From Microvelia longipes (Eukaryota > Arthropoda > Insecta > Hemiptera > Veliidae): a stretch of 64,000 nt of DNA. Location of the stretch: positions 4,707,244 to 4,771,243 of the forward strand of contig JACMZG010001913.1 in the NCBI GenBank assembly GCA_018340805.1. Direction: 5' to 3'. Position 1 is the stretch's first letter. Every line of letters starts with the position of its first letter. The position numbers and the translations under genes are program-made. This document shows, one piece after another, positions 11,830 to 22,370 of this stretch. The notes under the pieces are model-generated. The model worked only from the letters and a program-made list of their open reading frames with translations, did no database searches and was not told the origin of the DNA.

Positions 11830-12535
11830 ATTCTGGCGCGGTGGTCCGCATGTCGGCGAATTTCCTTTGGATGCGTGTTTCCGTGCTTTTTACATTATAT
11901 AAGTTTACAACTAGTAAATAAATAATTCCGGCGCGGTGGTCCGCTGTCGGGCGAATTTCATTTAGAATGCGTGTTTCCGTGCTAAACAACCTATTTCTTG
12001 CTTATGCAAGAACCATGCCCATTGGCGTGGTTCCGGTTCATGCTTTAGAACCTAAGCAGTTACTCAATTGTCAAGCACTTCTCGTAACTCATTTTGTCTG
12101 TATTTTCCAAAGGAAATGCGCTAAAACCTTTTAAGATAACCGACTAAGCTTAAAGATAAGTAACTAATCTTTAAACTAGTGCAAATAATAGTGCGTACTT
12201 CTAATTTTAGAGGCATAGTTTTGTACAACAACTGGATGATTATGCGCATTTCCTTTGGAAAATACAGACAAAATGAGTTAACGAGCAGTGCTTGACAATT
12301 GAGTAACTGCTTAGGTTCTAAAGCATGAACCGGAACCACGCAATGGGCATGGTTTCTGCATAAGCAAGAAATGGGTTGTTTAGCACGGAAACACGCATTC
12401 TAAATGAAATTCGCCCGACAGCGGACCACCGCGCCGGAATTATTTATTTACTAGTTGTAAACTTATATAATGTAAAAAGCACGGAAACACGCATCCAAAG
12501 GAAATTCGCCCGACATGCGGACCAACGTGCCAGAA
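11830..12535. mobile_element. Long palindrome: 291-bp arms, 124-bp loop
   Basis: The left arm 11830-12120 and right arm 12245-12535 are reverse complements over essentially their whole length. Each arm contains a directly repeated module with GGCGCGGTGGTCCGC and ATGCGTGTTTCCGTGCT. The loop is AT-rich and non-coding. This is a foldback-type element; transcribed, it would form a long near-perfect hairpin RNA. A partial copy (loop, right-arm start and B-box-free end) lies at 38955-39215, and a diverged arm fragment near 54060-54130. Confidence 0.9.
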
Positions 12536-12840
12536 TTTTTTAAAAATGTAAAGCGCCTACTTTGCAGCCGCTAATTAAGGGTATAGATGATACAACTATA
12601 TGGCTAAAAATTATGAAACATAATGACAGATTAACAAAAATATATTCCAGAGTCAGACGCAAAAAAAACGTGACCAATTCACTTTTTGGTTCATTATTAT
12701 TATTATTTTTGTCAACGGAGGGGAAACGCGACTGCCTCTAGGAGAATGGTTTATCCCTCGGAATCAAAGCAGCCAACACCCCTAAAAGGGGTGTTGGTTG
12801 CTCCTGATCATACGAAGGTTTCTATGCCTAGGATTTTATT

Positions 12841-13446
12841 TTGCAAAAAAAAAAGCTATTCGTATCATGAATAATGCTAAACATGACTCTAAGTGCAAAC
12901 AATATATTATTGAAAATAAAATTTTAACTTTTCATTCAGCCTATTTTTTTTCATAGTTGTTGTTCGTTAAAGCAAAGTATGATGAGGGGGAGTTCAATTA
13001 TATTAAGAACCACAATTATGGCACTAGATATATTGCTAACATCAATATTCCCACTTGTAGGCTCAACAAATCACATCAGTCCCCAAATTTTAATGGAATA
13101 AGGTGCTTTAATAAATTACCAGCTTCAATAGTTGAACTTCCACCCAAAAATTTCAAAAAAAGCATTAAAACATTGTTACTCGAGAAAGCCTACTATAATG
13201 TTAACGAATATTTAGCTGATAATTTAGTATTCCCACCTTAAATGTTTAGTGTTTCTTGTGTTATGTTATGCTTTTTTTGTTTTGGTTTTTTTTTTAATCA
13301 AGTTTGTTATTCAAGTTATGCTGCCTATGTTTATGCAGTCTATTGAATAATTTATAATCTATTTGGCTTTTAATTGTAAAATTTTGACAATTGAGAAACT
13401 TTGTAATAGATTAACCTCAAGTATGTAAATAAATAAATAAATAAAA
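12841..13446 (+). mobile_element. 5'-truncated LINE inserted in retroposon X
   Basis: This is a LINE 3' end with an RT C-terminal coding remnant, a 200-bp AT-rich 3' UTR and a TAAATAAATAAATAAA tail at 13426-13445. It divides the X copy, with ATTT at both junctions as a possible short target duplication. It therefore inserted after X. Confidence 0.75.
12842..13241 (+). pseudogene. LINE reverse transcriptase C-terminal fragment
   Basis: The frame reads AIRIMNNAKHDSKCKQYI, then KILTFHSAYF, an in-frame TAG near 12954, and LLFVKAKYDEGEFNYI. It ends with HNYGTRYIANINIP, GIRCFNKLPASI and LLLEKAYYNVNEYL before a TAA at 13239-13241. This layout (basic RI block, hydrophobic LLFV block, NYGTR, NKLP, final YxVNEYL) is the usual C-terminus of jockey/CR1-like non-LTR reverse transcriptases, established by family resemblance recalled here, not by a search. 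Only about 130 codons remain of a roughly 900-codon protein and a stop interrupts them, so it is dead. It belongs to a different LINE lineage from those at 44645 and 52389. Confidence 0.75.
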
Positions 13447-13629
13447 AATTTCCCTTTGGGAGATGACGATGACGAAGTCTAGCCTATGGCTCCGGTACCA
13501 TGGAGTGTGGGGACTGACCGACATCTCGACTGCTCAGCCGGTACCAGCGATTGTCAGGCCTTACCCCACTCCAAGGTAACCTTTTACCCACTAAAGGTAA
13601 AACTCTAGAGGCAAAACCCCAGAGTTGGT

Positions 13630-14340
13630 TTATTATTTTTTTTAATATCATAAATTCAAATTTATATACTTAATGTTTTAGATGATAATATTCTATAAAT
13701 GTTTTATTATTGCAAATAATTTTCCTAAGAAAATATACTTCCTTATAAGTCTAAATTTTAAACTAAATACATAATCTTTGTTTTGAAGCTAAAACTTAAG
13801 AAATCCCTTACTTACATTTTGGCTGAAAGTTTAATTTCTTAAGGAGTCTCTACAAAGATTTTAAGTTTTGTCGGATTTTTACGAGTAAGTTAAACATTGT
13901 TTCTTTTAACTTACGAAGAGCTCCACACCATGTTGAAGGAAAGAGAGGGGGTATGAGAATCCAAGTTGTAGGTTTTACGTTGTTGGGCTTAAATTGGAAG
14001 TAACAGAAAAACTCCCATGCTGTACTTTTGAGTTTTCCAGGAAAATCTTTGTATCAACTTTTCGTTAAATCAATAGGGAGAGACGTTTTTCTCCTTTTCG
14101 TGTCTTACAAATGTATCACGGAATTTTGATGAAATTTTTCTTTAGCTTTATTTATTTTCTTTTAAGGGTAAAAAAGTATAATTAAAAGAAACATTTTTCT
14201 CTAAAAGTTTCCCATTCTTTGTCAAGATATTAATTGCTAAGGGTCTTAATAAAACCAGACACCTTTGAGACGTCACTGAAGTACAATTGACATCAACAAA
14301 ATTTTATTTTACTAATTATTTATAACCAAATATATTATAT
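13630..14340. other. AT-rich spacer
   Basis: No repeat family or coding segment recognised between retroposon X and SINE-A. Confidence 0.4.
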
Positions 14341-14556
14341 ATGCCCGTTTTAGAGCCTTTCGGCCCTTCAGGGTATTCTCCCTGCGGGAACAACCTCGAG
14401 TGGGTCACATCTACTGTGTTAAAAGTAAAGCTAAATTTGGCGAAATCTTTTTACAACAAATTCTATTAAAAAAACTGAGAGCATAGCCCAGTCTGTGAAC
14501 CCCGGACCTCCAGTGCCGAAGTCCTGTACTATACGACCGCGGCTACGGAGGCAGAT
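14341..14556 (-). mobile_element. SINE-A, minus-strand copy
   Basis: On the minus strand the head reads CTGCCTCCGTAGCCGCGG, with a B-box-like GGGGTTCACAGACTGGG, and it ends with GTTCCCGCAGGGAGAAT and CCGAAAGGCTCTAAAACGGG. It aligns with the plus-strand copies at 43047 and 44140. The tRNA-derived head has a degraded B box. A (TA) run follows at the tail. Confidence 0.85.
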
Positions 14557-14976
14557 CAACGACAAATACTATTATTTTCTTCAAATTACTTGATGAATGT
14601 TGGCTCAGTTAATTAGAGAAAGTGTTTTTGTTTATTCTCGCAGCTTCTCGTGTATCATTGCAAAAGACTTGAAAATTAGTACGAAACCAACCTTTAGGTT
14701 AAGTTGTGCTCTGCGGGAGATCAAGTTTATACATTTTCATAAATCATCAAGAATTATAAAGAAAAAATTTATCTGAAAATTTTAAATTAGAATCTTCGGC
14801 CTCTTTGCCGCTCCGAGGACTCGGCGCTTCGCGCTCAACAGTTAATGACGTCACACATGTTTCATAAACAATAGGGTTCGGAACATTAGCAAGGTTGATT
14901 TTTGTCGTACCAAGTTTTATTTGGATCAAAGAAATTGTTTAAAAGTTATCGTGTTATCGTGTTCCATAGAAAAGTT

Positions 14977-14980
<4 letters not shown>
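14557..14980. other. Spacer with fragment of the 11.2-kb dispersed repeat
   Basis: Around 14840-14920 the minus strand reads GGTACGACAAAAATCAACCTT and a TGACGTCA word, resembling the head of the repeat at 11230-11300. The rest is unrecognised. Confidence 0.4.
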
Positions 14981-15070
<90 letters not shown>

Positions 15071-15071
15071 A

Positions 15072-15130
<59 letters not shown>

Positions 15131-15136
15131 TATATA
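14981..15136. repeat. (TA)n microsatellite
   Basis: About 155 bp of TA with several phase switches, immediately left of Rep-D copy 2. Confidence 0.97.
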
Positions 15137-15171
15137 AACCAAAATAGCAGTACACAAAACAACAATCAAAC

Positions 15172-15712
15172 GCTAGAATAATACTAATATAGAAGGAGTA
15201 CAGGACCATAAACACAATGTAATTCCGCTGATAACACGAAAGCCGGTTGACTGGTGCAATTAAGTAATGCTGCCAACCTGGCAAACAAAACTTAATTTTA
15301 AATATTTGTCATAAATATCTATTAATGAAGAAAAATCGTAAAGAACAAATATAATAACTTAAAACACCAGCTGAGTATTTAATACTACTGATCTTAGATG
15401 GCAAAAGGGTGGCGGAATACAAGAATCTACATTTAGTTGACGAGGACTACTTTTATATATAATTCTAATAAATACGTTAAACTACAATTTAAAATGCTTC
15501 AAATATTGGAATACACCGATATTTATAATAGTATTTTATGAATAATCAACCATTAATTAATAAAAGCACATAATAATTCAGCAACCGGAAGTATTGCCAA
15601 CTTTTTTTTAGAAAATTGTATATTGTTAGGGTGGCAGCATTACTTAGTTGCACCAGTCAACCCGCTTTCGTGTTATCAGTAGTGCTCCTTCTATATATAG
15701 TATTATTCTAAG
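15172..15712. mobile_element. Rep-D copy 2
   Basis: TAGAATAATACTAATATAGA at the left is mirrored by CTATATATAGTATTATTCTA at the right. The inner repeats GAAAGCCGGTTGACTGGT and ACCAGTCAACCCGCTTTCG match copy 1 in order and spacing. The interior is clearly alignable, for example ACAAGAATCTACATTTAGTT in both. Confidence 0.88.
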
Positions 15713-16027
15713 ATCAAACGTCTTACTGATATTTGTTTTTATAAAACTGGACAATGTATTCATAGAATCCTTAGAAGTACATAGAATCCTTAGAAGTATT
15801 GTGCACGAGTTTGCAACGCAAAAACTTTTTTCTTATATTTGCCCCCACGCAAACAACGCCACCCAAGATTTGATATTTTGGTTTTACTTTTTGATGAAAA
15901 CTTGGTTCTTTATGTTGTTTTGTCGTTAGTTTGAGAGAAATAGGAAAAATAAAGTTCGTAGGAATAACTTTGAGATAAAGCTGTCGAAACTTGTTGGCAG
16001 GGAACGTCAAATTCACAGTTTTTACTT

Positions 16028-16745
16028 TTCTTCTATTATACCATAGGTATATAGGAAAAGTATAGTGTTTGAAAAAAATCCGAAACCAGGATTAAACTGG
16101 AATTATCCGTTTCATGTGTTTTTAAGGCCTTCTGAATAGTTTTCTCAAAGTTGTCTGTCTGTCTGTATGTGTGTGTGTTATCATCGTAGCGCCCAGTGTA
16201 TTTATGCTAGACAGTTAAAATTTTATACAAAAATCAGACTATTGCTGTAGTTGTGCTTTTCGGTAAATTTGTTTTATGACGTCATTAACCCGCAATTATG
16301 ATTCAGAGAAAATTTCAAAAATCAAGAGACGCGGAAAAATGATGTGTTCGGATTGAGATTTGGCACGCATTTGACTATGTTTATGACTAACAAATGTCCT
16401 AAGTTTCATCTCATTATCAGCATTAATTTAATTTTTATTGAATAACTTATGTACGTTTTTTAAAAAATTGAAAATGGTCCGTTCGATTTGAAATTTGGTA
16501 CAAGAGAAAACCAATACTTAATAAATAAGTAATGGTATTCGTTTTAATACAAGTATATCCTTGATTTTTGTTGGATCATATGAATTAAGGAGCATTGAGC
16601 GTTGTCAGTGCTGTTTGGGTGACCACTGTGAATGATAAGGATGCATTTACTACATGAAGACGAGCGAAGCGAGTCCGAAGCAGAAAGAATGAGCGTAGCG
16701 AATCCGATCTAACAAGGAAAGTCAGGTACCCCGTACCTGACTTTT
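16028..16745 (+). mobile_element. Rep-A, longest plus-strand copy
   Basis: Starts near ATACCATAGGTATATAGGAA and passes GAAACCAGGATTAAACTGG, a TCTGTCTGTCTGTATGTGTG tract, TTATGACGTCATTAACCCG, CATCTCATTATCAGCATTA and GACGAGCGAAGCGAGTCCG. It ends GTCAGGTACCCCGTACCTGA then a T run. That end can fold as a GTCAGGTAC/GTACCTGAC hairpin. No coding capacity. Other copies or fragments are at 5.2-6.2, 8.2, 18.6, 23.1, 24.8, 37.1, 41.4, 46.5, 51.3 and 54.8 kb. The superfamily is unknown; neither a clear target duplication nor terminal inverted repeats were found. Confidence 0.8.
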
Positions 16746-17349
16746 TTGTTTGGTTTTAATCTGAAATTTAATAAAATATTTTATTTTGGGTTTGAATTTT
16801 CTTTTAAAAAGAAACATGTGAATATGTATTTAAGCACCCTTAAGTTCTAAAACTCTTATGTGTATTACAATTAAACAAGGCTTAGGTATCGTTGTGAATA
16901 ACAAATTTTTTAAAGTATAATGCCTACTTGATTTAATAGAAGCCAACCAATAACTTAAATTAGTGCGGCTCGGGGGTTTAACTTTTAAACTAATTTTGTA
17001 GTTTAAAACTTCATAGTGCAAACATGACGATAAAATTTACCGCCGGTAACCAGATTTGAACCAGAGAAACCTTGGTATCTATCATTCTTTTCTATTCTCT
17101 TCTAAACAATAATTAAATTAGATCAATATTGAATGATACAACAGCTAATAACAATTGAGCACTTCAATACTCTTCTATTAGTAGTAATTATAGCCTAGGC
17201 GGTCACCCAGCCAGAATATGACCGTGACCTCTACACGCTACTCATTCCATTGTTTATTCTTAAGTCTCTTTCACTAAGAGGTGGGTAGAAAGCAGTAAAA
17301 TGAATAAGTTTTTTTTAACTTCTTCGGTTGCGTTGTATTTACCGCAAGA
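16746..17349. other. Spacer
   Basis: No family recognised; ends at the first degenerate unit of the 35-bp array. Confidence 0.4.
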
Positions 17350-18132
17350 TGTCATTCGATAGATCAGTCGATACTATGATCAAAGGATTAGCTAACCGTC
17401 GAAACTTACAATACCTAAAGGATAGCTACCGTCGAACTTGCGATACCTTAAAGGATCAGCTACCGTCGATATTTACGTACTTAAAGGACAGCTACCGTCG
17501 ATACTTACCGATCAGCTCCGTCGATACTTCGATACCTTAAGGATCAGCTACCGTCGATACTTACGCGATACCCTTAAAGGATCAGCTACCGTCGATACCG
17601 ATACCTAAAGATCTACCGTCGATACTTTAAGGATCAGCTACCGCGATACGATACCTTAAAGGATCAGCTACCGTCGATACTTACGATACCTTAAAGGATC
17701 AGCTACCGTCGATACTTACGATACCTTAAAGGATTAGCTACCGTCGATACTTACGATACCTTAAAGGATCACTACCGTCGATACTACGATACCTTAAAAT
17801 CAGCTATTACTTACGATACTTAAAGGATCAGCTACCGTCGATACTTACGATACCTTAAAGGATCAGGTCGATACTTAGATACTAAGGATCAGCTACCGTA
17901 CGATACGGATACTTCGATACGATACCTTAAAGGATACCTACCGCTATATACCCGATACTTACGATTACTACGATACCTTAAAGGATTAGCTACCGTCGAT
18001 ACTTATATACCTTAAAGGATCACTACCGTCGATACTTACGATACCTTAAGGATGCTACGTCGAACTTACGACCTTAAGGATCAGCTACCGTCGATGCTTA
18101 CGATACCTTAAAGGATTAGCTACCGTCGATAC
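17350..18132. repeat. Minisatellite, unit about 35 bp
   Basis: About 22 units of TTAAAGGATCAGCTACCGTC followed by GATACTTACGATACC. Many units are shortened or have one-base indels. The last unit runs directly into the left arm of the palindrome at 18108, and an inverted partial unit (TATCGACAGTAGCTAATCC) lies at its far end, so array and palindrome share sequence. Confidence 0.93.
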
Positions 18133-18154
18133 GTTTTATTGTATTTGAATATAA

Positions 18155-18181
18155 CTGGACCGGTTTCGGCGCCATTATCAG
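18155..18181 (-). ncRNA. Hammerhead-like motif, left arm, shortened
   Basis: The minus strand has CTGATAATGGC joined directly to GCCGAAACCGGTC. The catalytic boxes are CTGAtaA (one core change) and GAAAC, with GTC three bases after. Stem II GGC/GCC has lost its loop, so this arm is probably inactive. Confidence 0.4.
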
Positions 18182-18261
18182 AAGGCGGGGCAACACTTGA
18201 CTTCTCAACTAATAAAGTTATATCAGTGAATAACTTTATAGTTGAGCTCGAGTGTTGCCCG

Positions 18262-18297
18262 CCTGCTGATGATGGCGTTATGCCGAAACAGGTCAGG
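18262..18297 (+). ncRNA. Hammerhead-like ribozyme motif, right arm
   Basis: CTGATGA (18266-18272) is followed by a T, stem II GGC/GCC with a GTTAT loop, GAAAC (18285-18289), AG, and GTC (18292-18294). A-C/G-T would form the minimal two-pair stem III typical of Penelope-type hammerheads. Stem I is weak (CCT before, AGG after, with one unpaired G). The extra T between CTGATGA and stem II is non-canonical but occurs in most motifs of this window. Confidence 0.5.
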
Positions 18298-18639
18298 GAT
18301 ATTCATATACAACAGCAAGTATCGACAGTAGCTAATCCTTTAAATGAATAATTATTTACACAACAAGGAATTAAATCATGTATTCATGTATTTGCTCCCG
18401 AGGTCATTAGGCTTTAGGAGATAAATTAGTTAGTTGCCAAAACTTGTCGATGGTGTTAACTTCTTTTTTTTGTTTCTCAAGGCATAGCCGATGAATATAT
18501 ACAACTAATTCACTAGTTTTCAATAACTGATTGTGGCTATAATATTATATATCTTTAAATTTTAACTCGAAAAAAAAAATAAATAAGACAAAATCAAAAG
18601 CTGGAATTTCTTCTTGGAAGAATATTAGCAAAAAAAAAC

Positions 18640-18925
18640 TTACATATGTTAGTCTTATACATAGCTACAAGCATGCTAAATTTTAATCAGATCGCATCAT
18701 TTTTCCGCGTTTTATAATTTTTCAAAATTTTGCTGAGTCAATATTGCGGGTTAATTAAGTCATAAAAAAATATTTTCCGAATAGCACGATGATAACAGAC
18801 ACACACACATACAGACTGACAACTTTGAGAAAACCACTCAGGGCCTTAAAAACTCCTGAAACGGATAATCATCCCGGTATTGATTTTTAGAAACCCAATA
18901 CTTTTCCTATATACCTACGGTATTA
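18640..18925 (-). mobile_element. Rep-A fragment, minus strand
   Basis: Carries, in reverse, the CATTTTTCCGCGTTTTATAAT, GCGGGTTAATTAAGTCAT, GATGATAACAGACACACACA and TATATACCTACGGTATTAAT segments of Rep-A. The 3' half is missing. Confidence 0.8.
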
Positions 18926-19364
18926 ATAAGGAAAAGTCAAAAACAGTGCTTTCATTTCTACAATTTATCCGTAAAGCAATATTAATTTATTTTCAAGATA
19001 ATTCCACCTCAATAAAACTTAAAGCAGGCAAAAAATCAAGTAAGAAAGTTAAGCACTTAATTAAGCTAAAAAAGCTCTTACAATAATTAACATCCCTACT
19101 TTAGCAATTTCAACCCTTAAAACATGGAAACTTAAGCTAAGTTACTTTTTACAAACAGGATTTCAAATAAAGTTAACAACATCAGAAAGAAGCTTACTAA
19201 CAAGAGCGACAACTTGGCAGCCAAAAGCAGCCCAGTAGCGGGCAGATATTGGAGAGCTCATGACTCTTTTTCCAAAATGATGATAAAGTTTAATTGATTG
19301 AACACTAATAAGGAGTTACATTGCTTAAACACAAATATCTGCTCGGTGGAGTAATCCAATAATA
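18926..19364. other. AT-rich spacer
   Basis: The 68-codon frame at 18880-19086 starts within Rep-A and is lysine/leucine-rich low-complexity; not called. Nothing else recognised. Confidence 0.4.
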
Positions 19365-20158
19365 GATAAATAAATATTTCCACTAATAGAATAGATACAT
19401 AAAGATCAAAAATACATAAAGTCTCTTCACTAATAGATAGATACATAAAGATTCAAAATAGATACATAAATAGTCTCTCCACTAATAGATAGATACATAA
19501 AGATTCAAAATAGATACATAAATAGTCTCTCCACTAATAAGATAGATACATAAGATTCAAAATAGATACATAAATAGTCTCTCCACTATAGATAGATACA
19601 TAAAGATGAAAGTAGATACATAATAGTCTCTCACTAATAGAGAGATACATAAAGATTCAAAATAGATACATAAATAGACTAATAAATAATACATAAAGAT
19701 TGAAAATAGATACATAAATAGTCAACAATAGAATAGATACATAAAGATTCAAAATAGATAGAAAGATACATAAAGATTCAAAATAGATACATAAAAATAG
19801 TCTCTCCACTAAAGATAGATGATCAAATATACATAAATGTCTCCACTAATAAATAGATACATAAAGATTGAAAATAGATACATAAAATAGTCTCTTCACT
19901 AATAGATAGATACATAAAGATAAAATAGACACATAAATAGTCAAATAGATAGATACATAAAGATTCAAAATAGATACATAAATAGTTTCTCTACTAATAG
20001 ATAGATACATAAGATTCAAATAGATACATAAATAGTCTCTCCACTAAGATAGATACATAAAGATCCAAAATAGACATAAATAGTCTCTTCACTAATAGAT
20101 AGATACATAAAGATTCAAAATAGATACATAAATAGTCTCTCCACTAATAGATAGACCT
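19365..20158. repeat. Minisatellite, unit about 52 bp
   Basis: About 15 units of AATAGTCTCTCCACTAATAG followed by ATAGATACATAAAGATTC and AAAATAGATACATA. Each unit contains two related GATACATAAA sub-repeats, suggesting an older half-length unit. Several units are internally deleted. Confidence 0.93.
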
Positions 20159-20305
20159 ATGATGGCCGGGTGCGGCAGAAAGTTAACTCTCAAAAAAATT
20201 CAGTAATATACTATTTAGTGAAGAGACTATATATTCATCTATTTTAATCACTAGAGGCGCTATATAATTAGTTTAATGACTATCCTTATTAGAGGTAGAA
20301 ATAAA

Positions 20306-20470
20306 AAAACCGGGAACGAAGTGCCCCGCAACTTTTTCTCACACCAATAAATTCGACTTCATACGTGCCAAATTGAACTTATGCTGATAATAAGATGAAT
20401 CATGCCATCATGGTTTTATGAATGACTTCATACGTGCCAAATTGTAAACTGATCAAAATTTTTTTCTCGC
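20306..20470 (-). mobile_element. Rep-A-like fragment
   Basis: GAACGAAGTGCCCCGCAAC (a diverged terminus, then TTTTTCTC) and TTATGCTGATAATAAGATGA match Rep-A in reverse. ACTTCATACGTGCCAAATTG is duplicated at 20357 and 20425. Confidence 0.5.
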
Positions 20471-21090
20471 ATATTATAAATTATTACTTTATGTTTTCGT
20501 AATTATTGCTGAGTAATTATTGGGAGTTGAAGACATCAAATAAATATTATTTTGTCAGACAACAATTAAAACTAATGATTGAATTTTGCACTAAGTATCA
20601 ACTCTCTAACGTAAATACGCTAGGAACTACTATGAAAACACAGTTCACACACACACAAAATTTAGTAAAAACTACTCAGGAGGTCTTAATAACTAATAAT
20701 TATCCTAAAACGGATAATTTAGGTGTAATGCTGGTTTTGTGTTTCTTTGCAAACACAATACTATTTAACAAAATAGTTATTGGTCTGTTAAGAATTAAAT
20801 TATAGGTTAATTAATAAATAACAATTTAAAATCTTATTATAGTTTTTAAATTTCTACCTGACTCCTTTTCATACCTAAGCTTATTTTATAAATTCCTCAT
20901 CTGTTTATTTTTTATTTTGTTCATTCACTTACTTCTAACCTTTAGTTTTTGTTGTTTTTTAACTTGCTATTGTGTTTTTCCTTTAATTTTAATTTTCTTT
21001 AAACTGTGGTAAAGTTTTTTTTTATGTTCTTTTCGTTATGTTATGCTTTACTAAATTTTTTGGTGGTAGTTGTTTGTTTTGTTTATTGTT
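20471..21090. other. AT-rich DNA with an unremarkable 99-codon frame
   Basis: The open frame at 20506-20805 (plus) begins MLSNYWELKTSNKYYFVRQQ. It has a mixed, non-repetitive composition but no motif I recognise and no splice or Kozak support. I leave it uncalled. Confidence 0.3.
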
Positions 21091-21133
21091 TAACACTGAA
21101 GATGCCTGGCTTCGCCATGCGAAACGTCTGTTA
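21091..21133 (+). ncRNA. Hammerhead-like ribozyme motif with good stem I
   Basis: TAACA and TGTTA flank the core as a perfect 5-bp stem I. Inside are CTGAAGA (21096-21102, fits CUGANGA), T, stem II GCcTGG/CCAtGC with a CTTCG loop, GAAAC (21121-21125) and GTC. The ACGT of GAAACGTC is self-complementary, as in hammerheads that cleave as dimers with a shared stem III. It stands alone, without an inverted partner, in otherwise unrecognised DNA followed by TATGTAAATAAAAAC. Confidence 0.6.
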
Positions 21134-22297
21134 TTAATGTTTATGTAAATAAAAACTCTAAAGGACTGAAGTCTTCATTAATTAACCTAGAATACAATAC
21201 TATTTCTATATTCTTACAGTATAAATGAGGAGAAGTAAAAAAAAAAATCCTTCACTTTTTCAATAGTGAGTAAATTGGATTAGAGTCTAAATCTGATCAT
21301 AAGTAAAGAGGTAGGGTAATATAGTAAAAGTAGCCACCCGACATACGTGGGGTGGGGGGGTCTACTAGACATATCATAATTAGGTACACAAATACAAGGA
21401 GAGACGAATTTCAGCCAAGTCCAGTGTATGAGCATAATACACTGAAAGGGGGGGGGTACATAGTAAGGGTAGTCAAGGAGGTAACCCTCCATGTACACCT
21501 AACGATATACCGATCAAGAATGATCAATGTATAAGGCATCTATGTAATGGGGCGTGGCCTAGGGGAAGGAGTGGGGGCCCTCCAGAAACCTGCATTACCT
21601 ACTGTGATTTTTACTGTTGTTTTTTGAGCTCTTATTTCTGGCAAAATTATAAACATAATTCTTGTGTCTGAAAGGTTATATAGTATCACATACGATTGAA
21701 ATCAGTTGACAGCGTGGGAAAATAGTGTTAAGGAACCAATGGGGTTTGATTTAATTTAAGGTTGGTGATTGATTTAATTTCACTTAACGTTTCCTTATAA
21801 TTTTAGTTTTCTATAGAAAAATTTGAACTCAAATATAGGTGATACTAGGACTGAAGTATTTTCTTCCAATCCTTTCTATTCAAGTAAGGAATACAATATA
21901 GTACATCGCAATATAGAAGACAAGCATATCACGTTATAGCATATTTTCTGTGATTCACAGACATATACTGATAACATAATACATATTATATTAACCATAT
22001 ATTTCAACTACATTATATAACTGCCCCAACTACATCCCTCCGTTATACTTATCAATTGTCCATATCAATTACACTGTTGGAATATATTTTGAAGTCATAT
22101 CAAGTTCAACCATGTCTGTATTTAGCATTATACCGCTTAATCATGAAACTAAATCCTTTATAATTCCTATGGTTTTGCGTAATAGGATATATCCCATGCA
22201 CATTGCATACAAATTATATTATTATATCTTTGGGAAACATAACCTCAGTCTTGTTTTTGAAAGGGCTTTCCCTAATGCGACATAATGTATATACATA
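21134..22297. other. Mostly unrecognised DNA
   Basis: G tracts lie at 21349-21360 and 21449-21457. AAATCAGTTGACAGCGTG at 21692-21709 resembles the terminal repeat of the element at 28892-29814. The frames at 21280-21534 on both strands overlap each other and look like chance. Confidence 0.35.
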
Positions 22298-22305
22298 CAT
22301 ATATA

Positions 22306-22345
<40 letters not shown>

Positions 22346-22370
22346 TATATATATATCTGTCTATATATAT
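22298..22370. repeat. (TA)n microsatellite
   Basis: TA runs with phase switches; TG-rich at the right edge. Confidence 0.95.

Larger units (their letters stand above)
12690..13625 (-). mobile_element. GC-rich retroposon X, minus-strand copy split by a LINE
   Basis: The segments 12700-12840 and 13447-13625 match, in reverse, the consecutive parts 33215-33075 and 33072-32885 of the copy at 31945-33215. Examples are CCAACACCCCTAAAAGGGGT and GACTGACCGACATCTCGACT. The copy is interrupted at CCTAGGATTT by a LINE 3' end. On the minus strand the element ends in an (AAT)n-like tail at 12690-12710. Confidence 0.8.
18108..18344. mobile_element. Palindrome with a hammerhead-like motif on each arm
   Basis: The left arm (18108-18220) and right arm (about 18230-18344) are imperfect reverse complements separated by about 9 bp. 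Each arm contains, from outside in, the TAGCTACCGTCGATAC-type word, an AT-rich spacer, GGTC...GTTTCGGC and a GTTGCCC-type segment. Head-to-head partial copies are typical of Penelope-like elements. The frame at 18139-18351 reads through it and is not a gene. Confidence 0.7.

Noticed and set aside
14926..15284. Tyrosine/isoleucine-rich frames
   Set aside because: Translations of (TA)n; the same holds for frames at 10926, 22203, 23853, 30672, 31647, 34024, 48302 and 48386.
16725..16745. Bacterial-style intrinsic terminator (GTCAGGTAC hairpin plus T run)
   Set aside because: It is the common terminus of the Rep-A family in eukaryotic DNA, found at many loci; a transposon end, not a transcription terminator.
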